Assembly (NCBI RefSeq): GCF_001424905.1
Contig: NZ_LMCU01000002.1
Location: forward strand, 62,001 to 126,000
Direction: 5' to 3'
Source: Leifsonia sp. Root112D2
GTDB lineage: Bacteria > Actinomycetota > Actinomycetes > Actinomycetales > Microbacteriaceae
Length of the DNA stretch: 64,000 nucleotides
Part shown: one piece after another, positions 31,847 through 40,849 of the stretch
Numbering within the stretch: the stretch's first letter is position 1
Layout: each line of letters begins with the position of its first letter
The notes under the pieces: model-generated
Told to the model about the DNA's origin: nothing
Seen by the model: the letters and a program-made list of their open reading frames with translations, nothing else
The model's database searches: none
Made by a program: the position numbers and the translations under genes

Positions 31847-34335
31847 GATGGCTCAGCCCCCACCACACTCGCATCGACAGTCGTGGCGCCCCGCTCAAAT
31901 CGTTCGCTGCTGGCCGCCTCGGGCCCGCCCGTCGTCGTCGGAACCGCGTCGCCAAGAGGCCCCGCGGGCCGCGATGCCGCCGTGGTCGGCGCGGGCGCTG
32001 GCCCTGTTCCCGCCTGCACGCGCTCGACCCGCACAGCACCGTTCTTGAACGACGGCTGCTTGGAGACCGCATCCCACTCCGTCATCGTCAACTCGTTCGC
32101 CGCACTCGGCCGCTCGCCGGGGGAAGACGCATCCGAGTCCCAGTACCCATAGTGAAACGGGGCGAACACCGTTCCCTCCCGTATGTCGCCAACGCGAGCC
32201 GGCACGACGATCTCGCCGCGACGTGAGGTCACTCGCACGATGTCCCCCTCGGCGATACCCATCCGGTGTGCGTCAGCGACCGAGAGTTCGGCCCACGCCG
32301 ATGGTGCCGCTCGGTTCAGAGGCTTGGCACGCGCCGTCTTGGTTCGTGTGTGAAAGTGATAGACGGTTCGGCCGGTCGTATAGCGCAGCGGATACTCCTC
32401 GTCGGGTTCCTCGTGGCTCGGCGTGAACGGCGCCGTCTTGAAGATCGCCCGCCCGGCCGGGTTCATTTCGCGATATGCCTGCTCCCCCACCGTCGCTCCG
32501 GTCAGAAGGTCATGGCCGTATGTCTCGCAGTAGTCGGGATCGGTCGAAAACGTGTTGTCGACATAAAGCCTCTCCGTACCATCCGGATGCTCGTCGGTAC
32601 CCGGCCACTGAATGCCGCTGCCACCACGCAAGCTGTCGTAGTCGATGCGGGAGTAGTCGCACGGTCGTCCGCGTGAACAATCCTGCCAGGCACGGTACGC
32701 ATCCTCGGGTCCGCTCCAGTCGAGAAGCGGCTCGCCGTCGCGGTTTCGGAAATCCATGCGACGGGCATAGTCGAGAAAGATGTCCAGGTCGCTGCGCGCC
32801 TCACCCGGAGGCTCGACAGCTTTGTCGGAGAAATGCACCGTGCGATCCACATTGGTGAAGGTTCCCGTCTTTTCCCCCCAGCCCGCCGCCGGCAGCACGA
32901 CATCGGCGAGCCGTGCCGTCTCAGTGAGGTACAGATCCTGAACGACGACGAAAAGCTCGGGTTTGGCCAGAATGTTGCGGATGCGCGAGAGCTGCGGCAT
33001 CGATACCGCCGGATTCGTGGCCGAGATCCACAGGAACTCGATGGAGCCCTGTTCGGCGTAGCGAAAGATTTGTAACGCGTGCGTGGGCGGTGACCAGTGA
33101 GGGATCACCGCAGGGTCGATTTTCCACAATTCCGCGAGCTCGTTCACGTGAGTGGCATTCTCCCAGTTGCGAAAACCGGGCAGGTCACCGTCTGCACCAC
33201 ACTCGCGATTGTTCTGCGCCGTCGGCTGCCCGTTCATCTGCAGGATGCCGCTGCCCGGCTTGCCGATCAGCCCGCGCAGCAGGTGGAGATTGTTGACCTG
33301 GCACGACGAGGCCGTCGCCTGGGACGACTGGTAGAAGCCCTGCAGGACAGTGGAGAGAACGCGCTTCGATGTGCCGAAAATCTCGGCCGCCCGGCGCACG
33401 TCATCCGGGTCGACACCACAGGTCTCGGCAACGGCCTCCGGGGTCCACTGCTCGGCCGCCGCGCGCAACTCGTCGACACCCAGTGTGTGCTGCAGAATGT
33501 AGGAATCATCGATCCAGTCGTGCTCGAACTGCTCGCGGATCAGCCCGTACATGAGCGCGAGGTTCGTTCCCGGTTTTACCGCGAGGTGCACGTCGGCATT
33601 GCGCGCCACCTCCGTCTTCCGGGGGTCGACACAGACGATCGCCGGGCGGTCTGGGCCGGCCAGGCGATCCAGAATCCGCGTCCACAGCACCGTCTGCGTC
33701 TCCGCCATGTTGTGACCGTAGAGGAAGAGCGCGTCGCACTCATCGATGTCGTCATAACTGCCGGGCTGACCGTCGGCCCCGAAGCTCTGCTTGAGTGCCA
33801 TCGCAGCCGTCGCGGTGCATAACCGCGTGTTGCCATCCATGTGCGGAGTGCCGATGCCCGCCTTGCCGAGCACGGCGAGCGCGTAGTACTCCTCGATGAA
33901 CAGCTGTCCGCTCGTGTAGAAACCATGTGAGAGCGGGCCACGCTCGCTCAACAGAGAGCGGCTCTTCGAGGCGATCAGCTCCATCGCCGTCTCCCAGTCG
34001 GTCTCGACGAGTTCACCGTCGCGACGGATGAGCGGCTTGGTCAGCCGGTCGGCGTTGTCCATGCCCTGCCAGCTCGCGAACAGGCCCTTCGGCCCAAGGC
34101 GCCCGTGATTGACACGGTCGACGGCGCGGCCCCGGATGCCGACCATGCGGCCATCTTTGACAGCAATGTCACAGCCGCAGCCGTTGCTGCAGAGCACGCA
34201 GGCGGATTGCACCCATCGGTCCACCTCGTTCTCGCCGACTCCGTCGGCGAGGGCCTGATCCACTCTTATCGGCCAGGAATCGCCGCGGGCGAAGGGGGTG
34301 CGGCTCCCCCAGATCTGCGCTATCCGATCGGGCAT
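31843..34335 (-). CDS. Molybdopterin oxidoreductase of the nitrate reductase/formate dehydrogenase family
   Basis: The protein has 830 residues. The N-terminal cluster region has C46-x2-C49-x3-C53 plus C55, but the expected fourth cysteine reads Gly81 (GRLGPKG in place of GRLCxKG). Cys173 in NTRLCTATAA is the likely molybdenum ligand. Cofactor blocks include YGHNMAETQTVLW, CVDPRKTEVAR, GFYQSSQA, MNGQPTAQNNRECG and the C-terminal MopB tail ELSVADAHRMGIAEGDIVRVTSRRG. About 70 low-complexity residues rich in Ala, Pro and Thr end the protein. Assimilatory nitrate reductase is one candidate; formate dehydrogenase-like and unassigned members are also possible. No Tat signal is visible, so it is probably cytoplasmic. 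Confidence 0.82.
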   Translation of the reverse strand: MPDRIAQIWGSRTPFARGDSWPIRVDQALADGVGENEVDRWVQSACVLCSNGCGCDIAVKDGRMVGIRGRAVDRVNHGRLGPKGLFASWQGMDNADRLTKPLIRRDGELVETDWETAMELIASKSRSLLSERGPLSHGFYTSGQLFIEEYYALAVLGKAGIGTPHMDGNTRLCTATAAMALKQSFGADGQPGSYDDIDECDALFLYGHNMAETQTVLWTRILDRLAGPDRPAIVCVDPRKTEVARNADVHLAVKPGTNLALMYGLIREQFEHDWIDDSYILQHTLGVDELRAAAEQWTPEAVAETCGVDPDDVRRAAEIFGTSKRVLSTVLQGFYQSSQATASSCQVNNLHLLRGLIGKPGSGILQMNGQPTAQNNRECGADGDLPGFRNWENATHVNELAELWKIDPAVIPHWSPPTHALQIFRYAEQGSIEFLWISATNPAVSMPQLSRIRNILAKPELFVVVQDLYLTETARLADVVLPAAGWGEKTGTFTNVDRTVHFSDKAVEPPGEARSDLDIFLDYARRMDFRNRDGEPLLDWSGPEDAYRAWQDCSRGRPCDYSRIDYDSLRGGSGIQWPGTDEHPDGTERLYVDNTFSTDPDYCETYGHDLLTGATVGEQAYREMNPAGRAIFKTAPFTPSHEEPDEEYPLRYTTGRTVYHFHTRTKTARAKPLNRAAPSAWAELSVADAHRMGIAEGDIVRVTSRRGEIVVPARVGDIREGTVFAPFHYGYWDSDASSPGERPSAANELTMTEWDAVSKQPSFKNGAVRVERVQAGTGPAPAPTTAASRPAGPLGDAVPTTTGGPEAASSERFERGATTVDASVVGAEPS

Positions 34336-34366
34336 ACCTTCACCACTTCCTCATCGAGAAAATACG

Positions 34367-34627
34367 TCAACTCCGTCGGGCGAAGTGCTCTGTCACCTCA
34401 TCGAGTGAACGAAAGGTCAGCTTGGCGATGCCGTGCCCAGCTCCAAGCTGCAGCACCTCGTAGATTCGTTCGTCGGTCTTTTCCACGAAACCAAGAACGC
34501 TGCCAGCGTCGCCCACGGGGATGCGTGAATCGCTCACTCGCCACTCCGTGTCGGAGATCTTCCGCAGTTCGATCGATCGGGTTAATCCCTGGAATCGTGG
34601 TTGCGGTGATTCCACCTGAATAGACAT
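34367..34627 (-). CDS. Small protein of the molybdoenzyme operon, unknown function
   Basis: The 86-residue protein starts at an ATG with GGAAAGG upstream (MSIQVESPQPRFQGL) and contains ELRKISDTEWRVSDSRIP, SVLGFVEKTDERIYEVLQLG and TFRSLDEVTEHFARR. It is a short alpha/beta protein that I do not recognise. It lies 31 nt upstream of the molybdopterin oxidoreductase gene on the same strand and probably leads that three-gene operon. The 118 bases between it and the next gene hold nothing I can identify. Confidence 0.65.
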   Translation of the reverse strand: MSIQVESPQPRFQGLTRSIELRKISDTEWRVSDSRIPVGDAGSVLGFVEKTDERIYEVLQLGAGHGIAKLTFRSLDEVTEHFARRS

Positions 34628-34745
34628 GGTCGGCCTTTCCGCTTGCGTGCCTGCATGGAGCAAACTCAATACGTCTGGTCTACGCAGGGGCCCGCGAGCG
34701 AGCAAGGGATTGCCGCAGGCACGACGCTGTGCTAGCGCCGACAGA

Positions 34746-35090
34746 TCACGGCTTCATGCTGTTGTCCAGGGAGTGGCCGTCGTCGCCGTCGGGCTCCGGC
34801 TCGTCCGTGAGCTGCATGCCATGCTGTCCCTCGGCACTGTTCACCAGAATCGCGAGCCATCCGCGATTTATTTCCTGCTTGTCTGTAGTCGTGTAGCTGA
34901 AGGCCAGGGGAATCGACGGCTCCACCCAAATGCTGCTGCGGCCGTCGCCGACCTGCACGGTGTCCCTCCAGTTCAGAAAGAAGCTCTCGCCGCGGCGCAA
35001 TTTGGCGCCCATTGCGAGTTGAAGGTGCGCCAGCACACGGTCGTCGAATTCGACTTCGATACCGGTGGCGCTGTAGTGCAGAACACCCAT
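34746..35090 (-). CDS. DUF7882-type small protein (copy 1)
   Basis: The 114-residue protein starts MGVLHYSATGIEVEFDDRVLAHLQLAMGAKLRRGESFFLNW and continues with SSIWVEPSIPLAFSY, EINRGWLAILVNSAEGQHGMQL and an acidic tail. It is one of three paralogues around Ku/LigD (also at 39228 and 39585). The family is often mislabelled 'ATP-dependent DNA ligase' because of this linkage, but it has no ligase motif and no known activity. It is divergent from Ku, 178 nt away. Confidence 0.75.
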   Translation of the reverse strand: MGVLHYSATGIEVEFDDRVLAHLQLAMGAKLRRGESFFLNWRDTVQVGDGRSSIWVEPSIPLAFSYTTTDKQEINRGWLAILVNSAEGQHGMQLTDEPEPDGDDGHSLDNSMKP

Positions 35091-35268
35091 CGCGCTCAGT
35101 CCTCCCTCTCGGGTCGCTGAGGTGTCGAAAGCATCGTGTTTGCGTGATCGCACATAGTGCTCAGGGTCGTCCCAATCACCGTGGCGCGCAAGGGACGCCT
35201 CGGCGCGCATGGGTTCTGGCGCCCGGCACGGTGTGGCGGCACGACAGCGAACGATGTCTACTGAGTGC

Positions 35269-36153
35269 ATGAGAGCTATCTGGAAGGGTGCCATCGCGTT
35301 CGGTCTTGTGAACGTTCCGGTGAAGGTCTACGCGGCGACGGAGGATCACGATATCGCCCTCCATCAGGTGCATGACAAAGATGGTGGTCGCATCCGATAC
35401 CAGAGACGGTGCGAGGTCTGTGGGCGTATCGTGCCCTGGGAGCACACAGACAAGGCGTATGAGGCCGGGGACAAGACTGTCGTGCTGACAGACGACGAAC
35501 TCAAGTCGCTGCCCGAGGAGCGCAGCCGCGAGATCGAGGTCGTTGAGTTCGTGCCCAGTGAGCAGATCGACCCCATCATGTTCGACCGCAGCTACTTTCT
35601 TGAACCTGACTCGAAGTCGATCAAGGCCTACACGCTGCTACGCCGAACGCTCGAAGAGACCGAGCGCACGGCCATCGTGCACTTCGCGCTGCGCCAGAAA
35701 ACCCGCCTCGGCGCGCTGCGCGTACGCGGCGACGTGCTCATGCTGCAGTCGCTGCTCTGGGATGACGAAGTGCGCGAGGCGGAGTTTACTGCGCTCGATG
35801 AATCAGTACGCATCAGCGCGAAAGAGCGGGAGATGTCGGCGGCACTCGTCGAGTCATTCGCCGACGACTTCTCGCCGGAGAAGTTCAGCGACGAGTATCA
35901 GGAGGAGTTGACCAAGCTCATTGACGCCAAGCTGAAACAGGGCGAATCGCTCGACACGGATGCGACCTTCGGCGAGAACTCCGACGACGACAACGGCGGC
36001 GGTGAGGTTCTCGATCTGATGGAGGCGCTGAAACGCAGCGTCGACAAGAATCGCACCTCGCGGAGCAGTTCCCGTGCTCCTGCGAAGAAGGCCACGAGTC
36101 GAACGAAGACTGCCTCTGGTGCCACCAAGAAGAAGCCGACCAAAGCCAGCTAG
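35269..36153 (+). CDS. ku: Non-homologous end joining protein Ku
   Basis: Bacterial Ku of 294 residues: MRAIWKGAIAFGLVNVPVKVYAAT start, the CEVCGRIVPWEHTDKAYE bridge region (RCEVCG), VVEFVPSEQIDPIMFDRSYFLEPD, then the core beta-barrel and SFADDFSPEKFSDEYQEEL. The tail after about residue 240 is acidic, then rich in Lys, Arg, Ser and Thr, as in actinobacterial Ku that binds DNA loosely and LigD strongly. It forms a ring homodimer on double-strand ends and recruits LigD. An ATG at 35254 would add five residues; MRAIWKG is the usual start. Confidence 0.93.
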   Translation: MRAIWKGAIAFGLVNVPVKVYAATEDHDIALHQVHDKDGGRIRYQRRCEVCGRIVPWEHTDKAYEAGDKTVVLTDDELKSLPEERSREIEVVEFVPSEQIDPIMFDRSYFLEPDSKSIKAYTLLRRTLEETERTAIVHFALRQKTRLGALRVRGDVLMLQSLLWDDEVREAEFTALDESVRISAKEREMSAALVESFADDFSPEKFSDEYQEELTKLIDAKLKQGESLDTDATFGENSDDDNGGGEVLDLMEALKRSVDKNRTSRSSSRAPAKKATSRTKTASGATKKKPTKAS

Positions 36154-36297
36154 CCGTACTTCTCACCAATGACTGGCCCGCGTAGCATGTCGGTCCGCTC
36201 TCAGCTACCCCCTTCCCCGACCTCAACAATCCGCATACCGTGCGGGTGAAGGCTGAAGCCCAGGCACATGCGCATCGGCCAGACGGGAGCAGGAACG

Positions 36298-36645
36298 ATG
36301 AAACGCATCCACTATGTTGGCGAGGAATTTCTTACGGGTGACCGCATCGCCGAGGCGGTCATGGATTATGCGACGGCTCTCGCGCGCCGCACCCGGGCGG
36401 ATAGATTCGACATTCCCGTGATGTCCAAGGGGCGGGTGGGGCGCATAGAGATGGTTGTGGGGCCGGCAAGCCAGATTATGGCCGAACCGGTCGAGCAGGC
36501 GCAGGAAGAACCGGTGGACGAGGAACTCGTCCGTGAACTCGAGCGGCGCACAGCGGGGCTTCTCGGCCCTCGGGCCGTCCCCGTGCCCGACGGCGCAGCC
36601 TCGGCCGCTGACGGCATCGACTTCCCGGATGACCTCGTCGACTGA
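36298..36645 (+). CDS. Small protein between Ku and LigD, unknown function
   Basis: The 115-residue protein starts MKRIHYVGEEFLTGDRIAEAVMDYATALARRTRADRF, followed by IPVMSKGRVGRIEMVVGPASQIMAE and an acidic, Ala/Pro-rich tail. The ATG has GGAGCAGGAACG directly upstream; an earlier ATG at 36268 lacks a site. I do not recognise a family. Its place between ku and ligD on the same strand (144 nt after ku, 21 nt before ligD) suggests co-expression with end joining. There is no nuclease or DNA-binding motif in it. Confidence 0.65.
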   Translation: MKRIHYVGEEFLTGDRIAEAVMDYATALARRTRADRFDIPVMSKGRVGRIEMVVGPASQIMAEPVEQAQEEPVDEELVRELERRTAGLLGPRAVPVPDGAASAADGIDFPDDLVD

Positions 36646-36666
36646 TCGGAATGGTGAGGCGGAGTG

Positions 36667-39156
36667 ATGGCGGCATCGAGGTCGGAGAGTGTGACCGTGG
36701 GCGGTCGCACACTCAAGCTCACAAATCTAGACAAAGTCTTTTATCCCGAAACGGGAACAACCAAGCGCGATGTGCTCAGCTACTACGCCGCGATCGCCGA
36801 GGTTCTGCTGCCGCACACCACAGATCGCCCGGCGACGCGCAAGCGCTGGGTGAATGGTGTCGGCACCGCCGACGACCCCGGCGAGGTCTTCTTTCAGAAG
36901 AATGCGGATGATTCGACACCCGACTGGGTTGCTCGAGCATCCATTGTGCACAAGACACACACCAACCAGTATCCGCTGGTGAACGATCTGGCCACCCTGA
37001 CGTGGCTGGCTCAGATCGCCACGCTCGAGATCCACGTGCCCCAGTGGCGATTCGGTCGCAACGGCCAGCCGAAGAACCCGGATCGCCTCGTTCTCGATCT
37101 CGACCCCGGCGATGGTGTCGGGCTCGCCGAGTGCGCGGAGGTTGCACGCTTCGCCAAAGACATTCTCACGGGCATGGGGCTTGATCCGATACCGGTGACG
37201 AGTGGCAGCAAAGGCATCCACCTGTACGCGGCGCTGGATGGAACGCAGAACTCCAGCGACGTCTCCTCTGTCGCCCATGAACTGGCTCGCGTTCTCGAAG
37301 CGGATCATCCCGACCTCGTCGTCAGCGACATGAAGAAGTCGCTGCGGCGGGGAAAGGTACTGGTCGACTGGAGTCAGAACAATGCCTCGAAGACGACCGT
37401 CGCACCCTATTCGCTGCGCGGACGGTTGCGCCCGACGGTCGCAGCCCCACGGACGTGGCGCGAACTGGCCTCAAAAAACCTGCGCCACCTGGAATACCCC
37501 GAGGTGCTGCAGCGAGTGAACCGGCGCGGAGACCCTCTGGCCTCACTCGACGCTGGCCGCATTCAGCAACCGGGGGCAGCCAGCGCCCAGAGCGATCGAC
37601 TGGCGACGTATCGCAGCAAACGCACCACGGGCAAGACGCCAGAGCCGATTCCCGATCGCCACGGCAGCGCATCCGAAGGCCGCTCCTTCGTGATTCAGGA
37701 ACACCACGCACGCAGGCTGCACCATGACTTCAGGCTCGAGCACGATGGGGTGCTCGTGAGTTGGGCATTACCGAAGGGCCCGCCCACCGACCCCGGCAGC
37801 AATCATCTCGCCGTGCAGACCGAAGACCATCCGCTGGAGTACGGCAGCTTCGAGGGCACCATTCCGCAGGGCGAGTACGGGGGTGGAGAGGTGTCCATCT
37901 GGGATGCCGGCACATACGAGCTGGAAAAGTGGCGTGACGGCAAGGAGGTCATTGCCACTCTGCACGGCAGGCCGCAGGGCGGTCTCGGCGGCCCCCGCAC
38001 GTTCGCACTCATCCACACCGGCGGCGAAGGCAAATCCGCGCAGAACTGGCTGATCCATCTCATGAAGGACAGTCCAACGAGGGGCAAGGCTGCGACCTCG
38101 AAGCCACGCGCCACCACACGCGCCACCGATGCCGGCGAAGCGAATGCGGGTGCCACGCATCCGCAACGCAAACGGGTTACCGGGGCGAAACGCCGATCTA
38201 TGCTCGCACCGATGCTGGCAACTCTCGGTGACGTAGGCGACATTGACGACGAGAGCGAGTGGGCCTTCGAGATGAAGTGGGACGGCATCCGGGCCATCAC
38301 CACCGTATCGAACGGTGCGGTGCGAGTCGTCAGCCGCAACGGCAACGATATGACGGCGAGTTACCCGGAACTCAGGCAGCTGGCCGAGCTGCTCCGCGAC
38401 GACGACGCCGTTCTCGACGGCGAAATCGTAGCGCTCAACAAGGCGGGACGGCCCGACTTCGGCGTCCTTCAGACGCGGATGAAGCTCACCAAGCCGGCGG
38501 ATGTCGAACGAGCGATGAAACGCACCGCCGTGCACTACATGGTCTTTGACCTGCTCGAGGTCAATGGAGAGTCGCTCGTCTCGCGCGAATACGACTCACG
38601 TCGGCACGCTCTGGAGGCACTGCTGTCGCCGCCGGCATCCGGTGCCATCCAGGTTCCGCCCACGTTCACGAGAGGCCTCGACGATGCCATTGCCAGCAGC
38701 CGGGAACTCGGCCTTGAAGGCGTCATGGCGAAGGAGCGGGACGGGCGCTATGCGGCCGGCCTGCGCTCTCACAGCTGGATCAAGATCAAGCATCACCGCA
38801 CCCAGGAGGTGGTTGTGGGGGGCTGGCGGCCGGGCAACGGGCGCAGGGCCGGCACGGTCGGATCGCTCCTGATCGGTGTGGCTGAGAACCAGAGCTTCCG
38901 GTACATCGGCCGGGTCGGCACCGGCTTCAGCGACCGCGATCTCGACGAACTCCGTGGGCTCTTCGCGGCCCGTGCCCGCACAACCCCATCGCTCACCGAC
39001 GTTCCCGCTGTCGATGCGCGCGACGCGCACTGGGTTCGAGCCGATCTGGTCGGTGAAGTGGAGTTCGCGGAATGGACCTCCACCGGCCGACTGCGACAGC
39101 CGCGTTGGCGCGGTTGGCGTACCGACAAAGCGCCGTCAGACGTGCGGCGCGAATAG
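36667..39156 (+). CDS. ligD: Multifunctional DNA repair ligase LigD (POL-PE-LIG)
   Basis: The 829-residue protein has the mycobacterial domain order. POL (about 10-300): VFFQKNADDSTPDW, Asp144/Asp146 in LDLDPGD, SGSKGIHLY, VLVDWSQNN. PE (about 335-470), the 3'-phosphoesterase: HHARRLHHDFRLEHDG with His352, His353, Asp354, then ALPKG and EYGGGEVSIWD. A Thr/Ala/Lys-rich linker follows. LIG (about 510-820): Lys537 in EMKWDGIRA, DGEIVAL, LGLEGVMAKE and SWIKIKHHR. It trims, fills and seals ends held by Ku. Start ATG 36667 follows GAGGCGGAG; an abutting GTG at 36664 is the alternative. Confidence 0.95.
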   Translation: MAASRSESVTVGGRTLKLTNLDKVFYPETGTTKRDVLSYYAAIAEVLLPHTTDRPATRKRWVNGVGTADDPGEVFFQKNADDSTPDWVARASIVHKTHTNQYPLVNDLATLTWLAQIATLEIHVPQWRFGRNGQPKNPDRLVLDLDPGDGVGLAECAEVARFAKDILTGMGLDPIPVTSGSKGIHLYAALDGTQNSSDVSSVAHELARVLEADHPDLVVSDMKKSLRRGKVLVDWSQNNASKTTVAPYSLRGRLRPTVAAPRTWRELASKNLRHLEYPEVLQRVNRRGDPLASLDAGRIQQPGAASAQSDRLATYRSKRTTGKTPEPIPDRHGSASEGRSFVIQEHHARRLHHDFRLEHDGVLVSWALPKGPPTDPGSNHLAVQTEDHPLEYGSFEGTIPQGEYGGGEVSIWDAGTYELEKWRDGKEVIATLHGRPQGGLGGPRTFALIHTGGEGKSAQNWLIHLMKDSPTRGKAATSKPRATTRATDAGEANAGATHPQRKRVTGAKRRSMLAPMLATLGDVGDIDDESEWAFEMKWDGIRAITTVSNGAVRVVSRNGNDMTASYPELRQLAELLRDDDAVLDGEIVALNKAGRPDFGVLQTRMKLTKPADVERAMKRTAVHYMVFDLLEVNGESLVSREYDSRRHALEALLSPPASGAIQVPPTFTRGLDDAIASSRELGLEGVMAKERDGRYAAGLRSHSWIKIKHHRTQEVVVGGWRPGNGRRAGTVGSLLIGVAENQSFRYIGRVGTGFSDRDLDELRGLFAARARTTPSLTDVPAVDARDAHWVRADLVGEVEFAEWTSTGRLRQPRWRGWRTDKAPSDVRRE

Positions 39157-39227
39157 CCGACAGAGGAGAATGGCTCGTGAAGCATTCCGGTCGGTCTCGA
39201 CCCGTGATCACCTGAGAGGATCGCACT

Positions 39228-39557
39228 ATGGGATATCTCATTTACGGCGCAGGCGCCGAGTACGAAATCGATGACCGCGTACTGGCTCACCTCAAGATCG
39301 CCGTCGTGGCGAAGCTGCGACTGCAGGAGAGCTTCCTGCTGAACTGGAGCCTTTCCCCATCGGATGGCTCGGGACGGGTCAGTCTGTGGCTGTCGCCTTC
39401 CATTCCCCTGCAGTTCAGGTTCTCGGGCAGTAAGCCGCCCGAGTTGAACCGCCTCTGGCTTCAGGCCCTGGCCCATTCTTCCCATGGCAGCCGCGGCATG
39501 ATTCTCATGGCCGAGGCCGAGGCCGAGGCATATCTGGAGGAGGTCGGCGCGCAGTAG
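39228..39557 (+). CDS. DUF7882-type small protein (copy 2)
   Basis: The 109-residue paralogue of copies 1 and 3 has MGYLIYGAGAEYEIDDRVLAHLKIAVVAKLRLQESFLLNW, then VSLWLSPSIPLQFRFSG, ELNRLWLQALAHSSHGSRGM and an acidic tail (AEAEAEAYLEE). It lies 71 nt after ligD on the same strand and may be co-transcribed with it. GAGAGGATC precedes the ATG. It has no recognisable catalytic motif. Confidence 0.75.
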   Translation: MGYLIYGAGAEYEIDDRVLAHLKIAVVAKLRLQESFLLNWSLSPSDGSGRVSLWLSPSIPLQFRFSGSKPPELNRLWLQALAHSSHGSRGMILMAEAEAEAYLEEVGAQ

Positions 39558-39584
39558 GTGCGGTCGAGCCACTCGCGACCGGAC

Positions 39585-39926
39585 TCAGCGAGTCCGTGAG
39601 TCGGCCGAGGGTACGTTCTTCTCCGGCGCCGGTTCCGGCAGCAGCACCAGCCCCCGACCGCTGTTCGCGATCTCGTCGAGCAGACGCAACCATTCGGTAT
39701 TCATCGTGGGCGCGCGACCGCCGGAGTACTTGAACATGAGCGGGATACCGGGACTCAGCCAGACGCTGTTCTTACCGCTGTGCCGGCGATCATTCTGCTC
39801 TGCCCACGAGAAGAAGAAACTCTCGCCGCGACGCAGTTTGCTGCCGATCACCACTTGCAGATGCGACAGCGTGCGGTCATCAAAGGAAAGCTCCATTGCG
39901 GGTGACCCATAGATCAACGCCCCCAT
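39585..39926 (-). CDS. DUF7882-type small protein (copy 3)
   Basis: The 113-residue paralogue has MGALIYGSPAMELSFDDRTLSHLQVVIGSKLRRGESFFFSW, NSVWLSPGIPLMFKYSG and MNTEWLRLLDEIANSGRGLVLLPE. The order of conserved blocks (MGxLxY, FDDRxLxHLQ, KLRRGESFF, WLSPxIPLxF) is identical to copies 1 and 2. It is convergent with copy 2, 27 nt apart. GAAGGTGGTG lies upstream of the ATG. Confidence 0.75.
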   Translation of the reverse strand: MGALIYGSPAMELSFDDRTLSHLQVVIGSKLRRGESFFFSWAEQNDRRHSGKNSVWLSPGIPLMFKYSGGRAPTMNTEWLRLLDEIANSGRGLVLLPEPAPEKNVPSADSRTR

Positions 39927-40106
39927 TGCGGCACCACCTTCTTCGTATCGGAACGAGCCATGCTTTGTTGAAGCACGCAAACTCCGTAAGGCCGACGGGA
40001 GACCCGCGGCACGGCAACTTCTCGGTTGATTCTATGCATGTCAAGGCCTTGTCGCCCGTCGTGTTGCGCGTTAGTTTCGGCACAAGACAATCGTGAGGAG
40101 CAGCGG

Positions 40107-40592
40107 ATGAAGGCGACGAAGAAGCTCGGCGAAGACATGCAGGCCGTTCTTGTGGACATGATCGAACTGCACATACAGGGCAAGCAGGCGCACTGGAACA
40201 TCGTTGGAGCGAACTTTCGCGACCTGCATCTTCAATTGGACGAGATCGTGGCCGCCGCGCGGCAGTTCTCCGACGAGATGGCCGAGCGGATGCGTGCGCT
40301 GCATGTCGCGCCGGACGGACGGTCGGCCACCGTGGCATCGACGACCACCCTGGAACAGTTTCCGGCCGGCGAGGTCGACACGGCCGCCACCGTCGACATG
40401 ATCACCGAACGGCTGGAAGCGACCGTCGGCACCATGCGCCGCGTGCATGACCGCGTCGACGAGGCCGATCCGACGACGGCAGACCTGCTGCATGCCTTCA
40501 TCGAACGGCTGGAGCAACTGGCATGGATGGTGAGCGCCGAGAACCGCAAGCCCGGTGGCTCTCGGGCCGTCGGGCCAGCCGCAAAGCACTGA
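40107..40592 (+). CDS. dps: Dps-family DNA-protecting ferritin-like protein
   Basis: The 161-residue protein has the Dps four-helix fold: LVDMIELHIQGKQAHWNIVGANFRDLHLQLDEIVAAARQFSDEMAERM carries the ferroxidase set shared between subunits (His in QAHWN, and the Asp/Glu in LHLQLDEI). HDRVDEADPTTADLLHAFIERLEQLAWMVSAE completes the fold. The tail is short (PGGSRAVGPAAKH), not strongly basic. Dps dodecamers store iron, using peroxide as oxidant, and shield DNA in stress. The start follows GAGGAG by 5 nt. It joins a cluster of DNA-protection genes (Ku, LigD, TopIB). Confidence 0.9.
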   Translation: MKATKKLGEDMQAVLVDMIELHIQGKQAHWNIVGANFRDLHLQLDEIVAAARQFSDEMAERMRALHVAPDGRSATVASTTTLEQFPAGEVDTAATVDMITERLEATVGTMRRVHDRVDEADPTTADLLHAFIERLEQLAWMVSAENRKPGGSRAVGPAAKH

Positions 40593-40612
40593 TCACGACG
40601 GCGACGAAACAT

Positions 40613-40849
40613 GTGCTGACGGCGCGAACACCCGCGGCGCGCATCGGCATCTCCGGCTGGCGATACACGTCGTGGCGGGGCGACTTTTACCCGAAGGGCC
40701 TGCGCCAGCGTGACGAGTTGTCATACGCGGCACAGCGCTTCGGCAGCATTGAGTTGAACGGCTCGTTCTATTCGCTGTCGTTTGATGCCGGCGTGCTGGA
40801 CGCCTTCTGCGCGACACTTCCCCACAGCACTGCAGACGCGTGTGAGTAG
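40613..40849 (+). pseudogene. Truncated DUF72 protein fragment
   Basis: About 78 residues read RIGISGWRYTSWRGDFYPKGLRQRDELSYAAQRFGSIELNGSFYSL, the unmistakable N-terminus of DUF72 (YecE-like) proteins, which are normally about 240-280 residues. A stop follows soon after at 'STADACE', and no continuation of the family appears in either other forward frame before the next gene at 40963. The first residue could be the GTG at 40613, 20 nt after dps. It is therefore a deletion remnant rather than a single frameshift, unless a short fragment is still translated. Confidence 0.7.
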
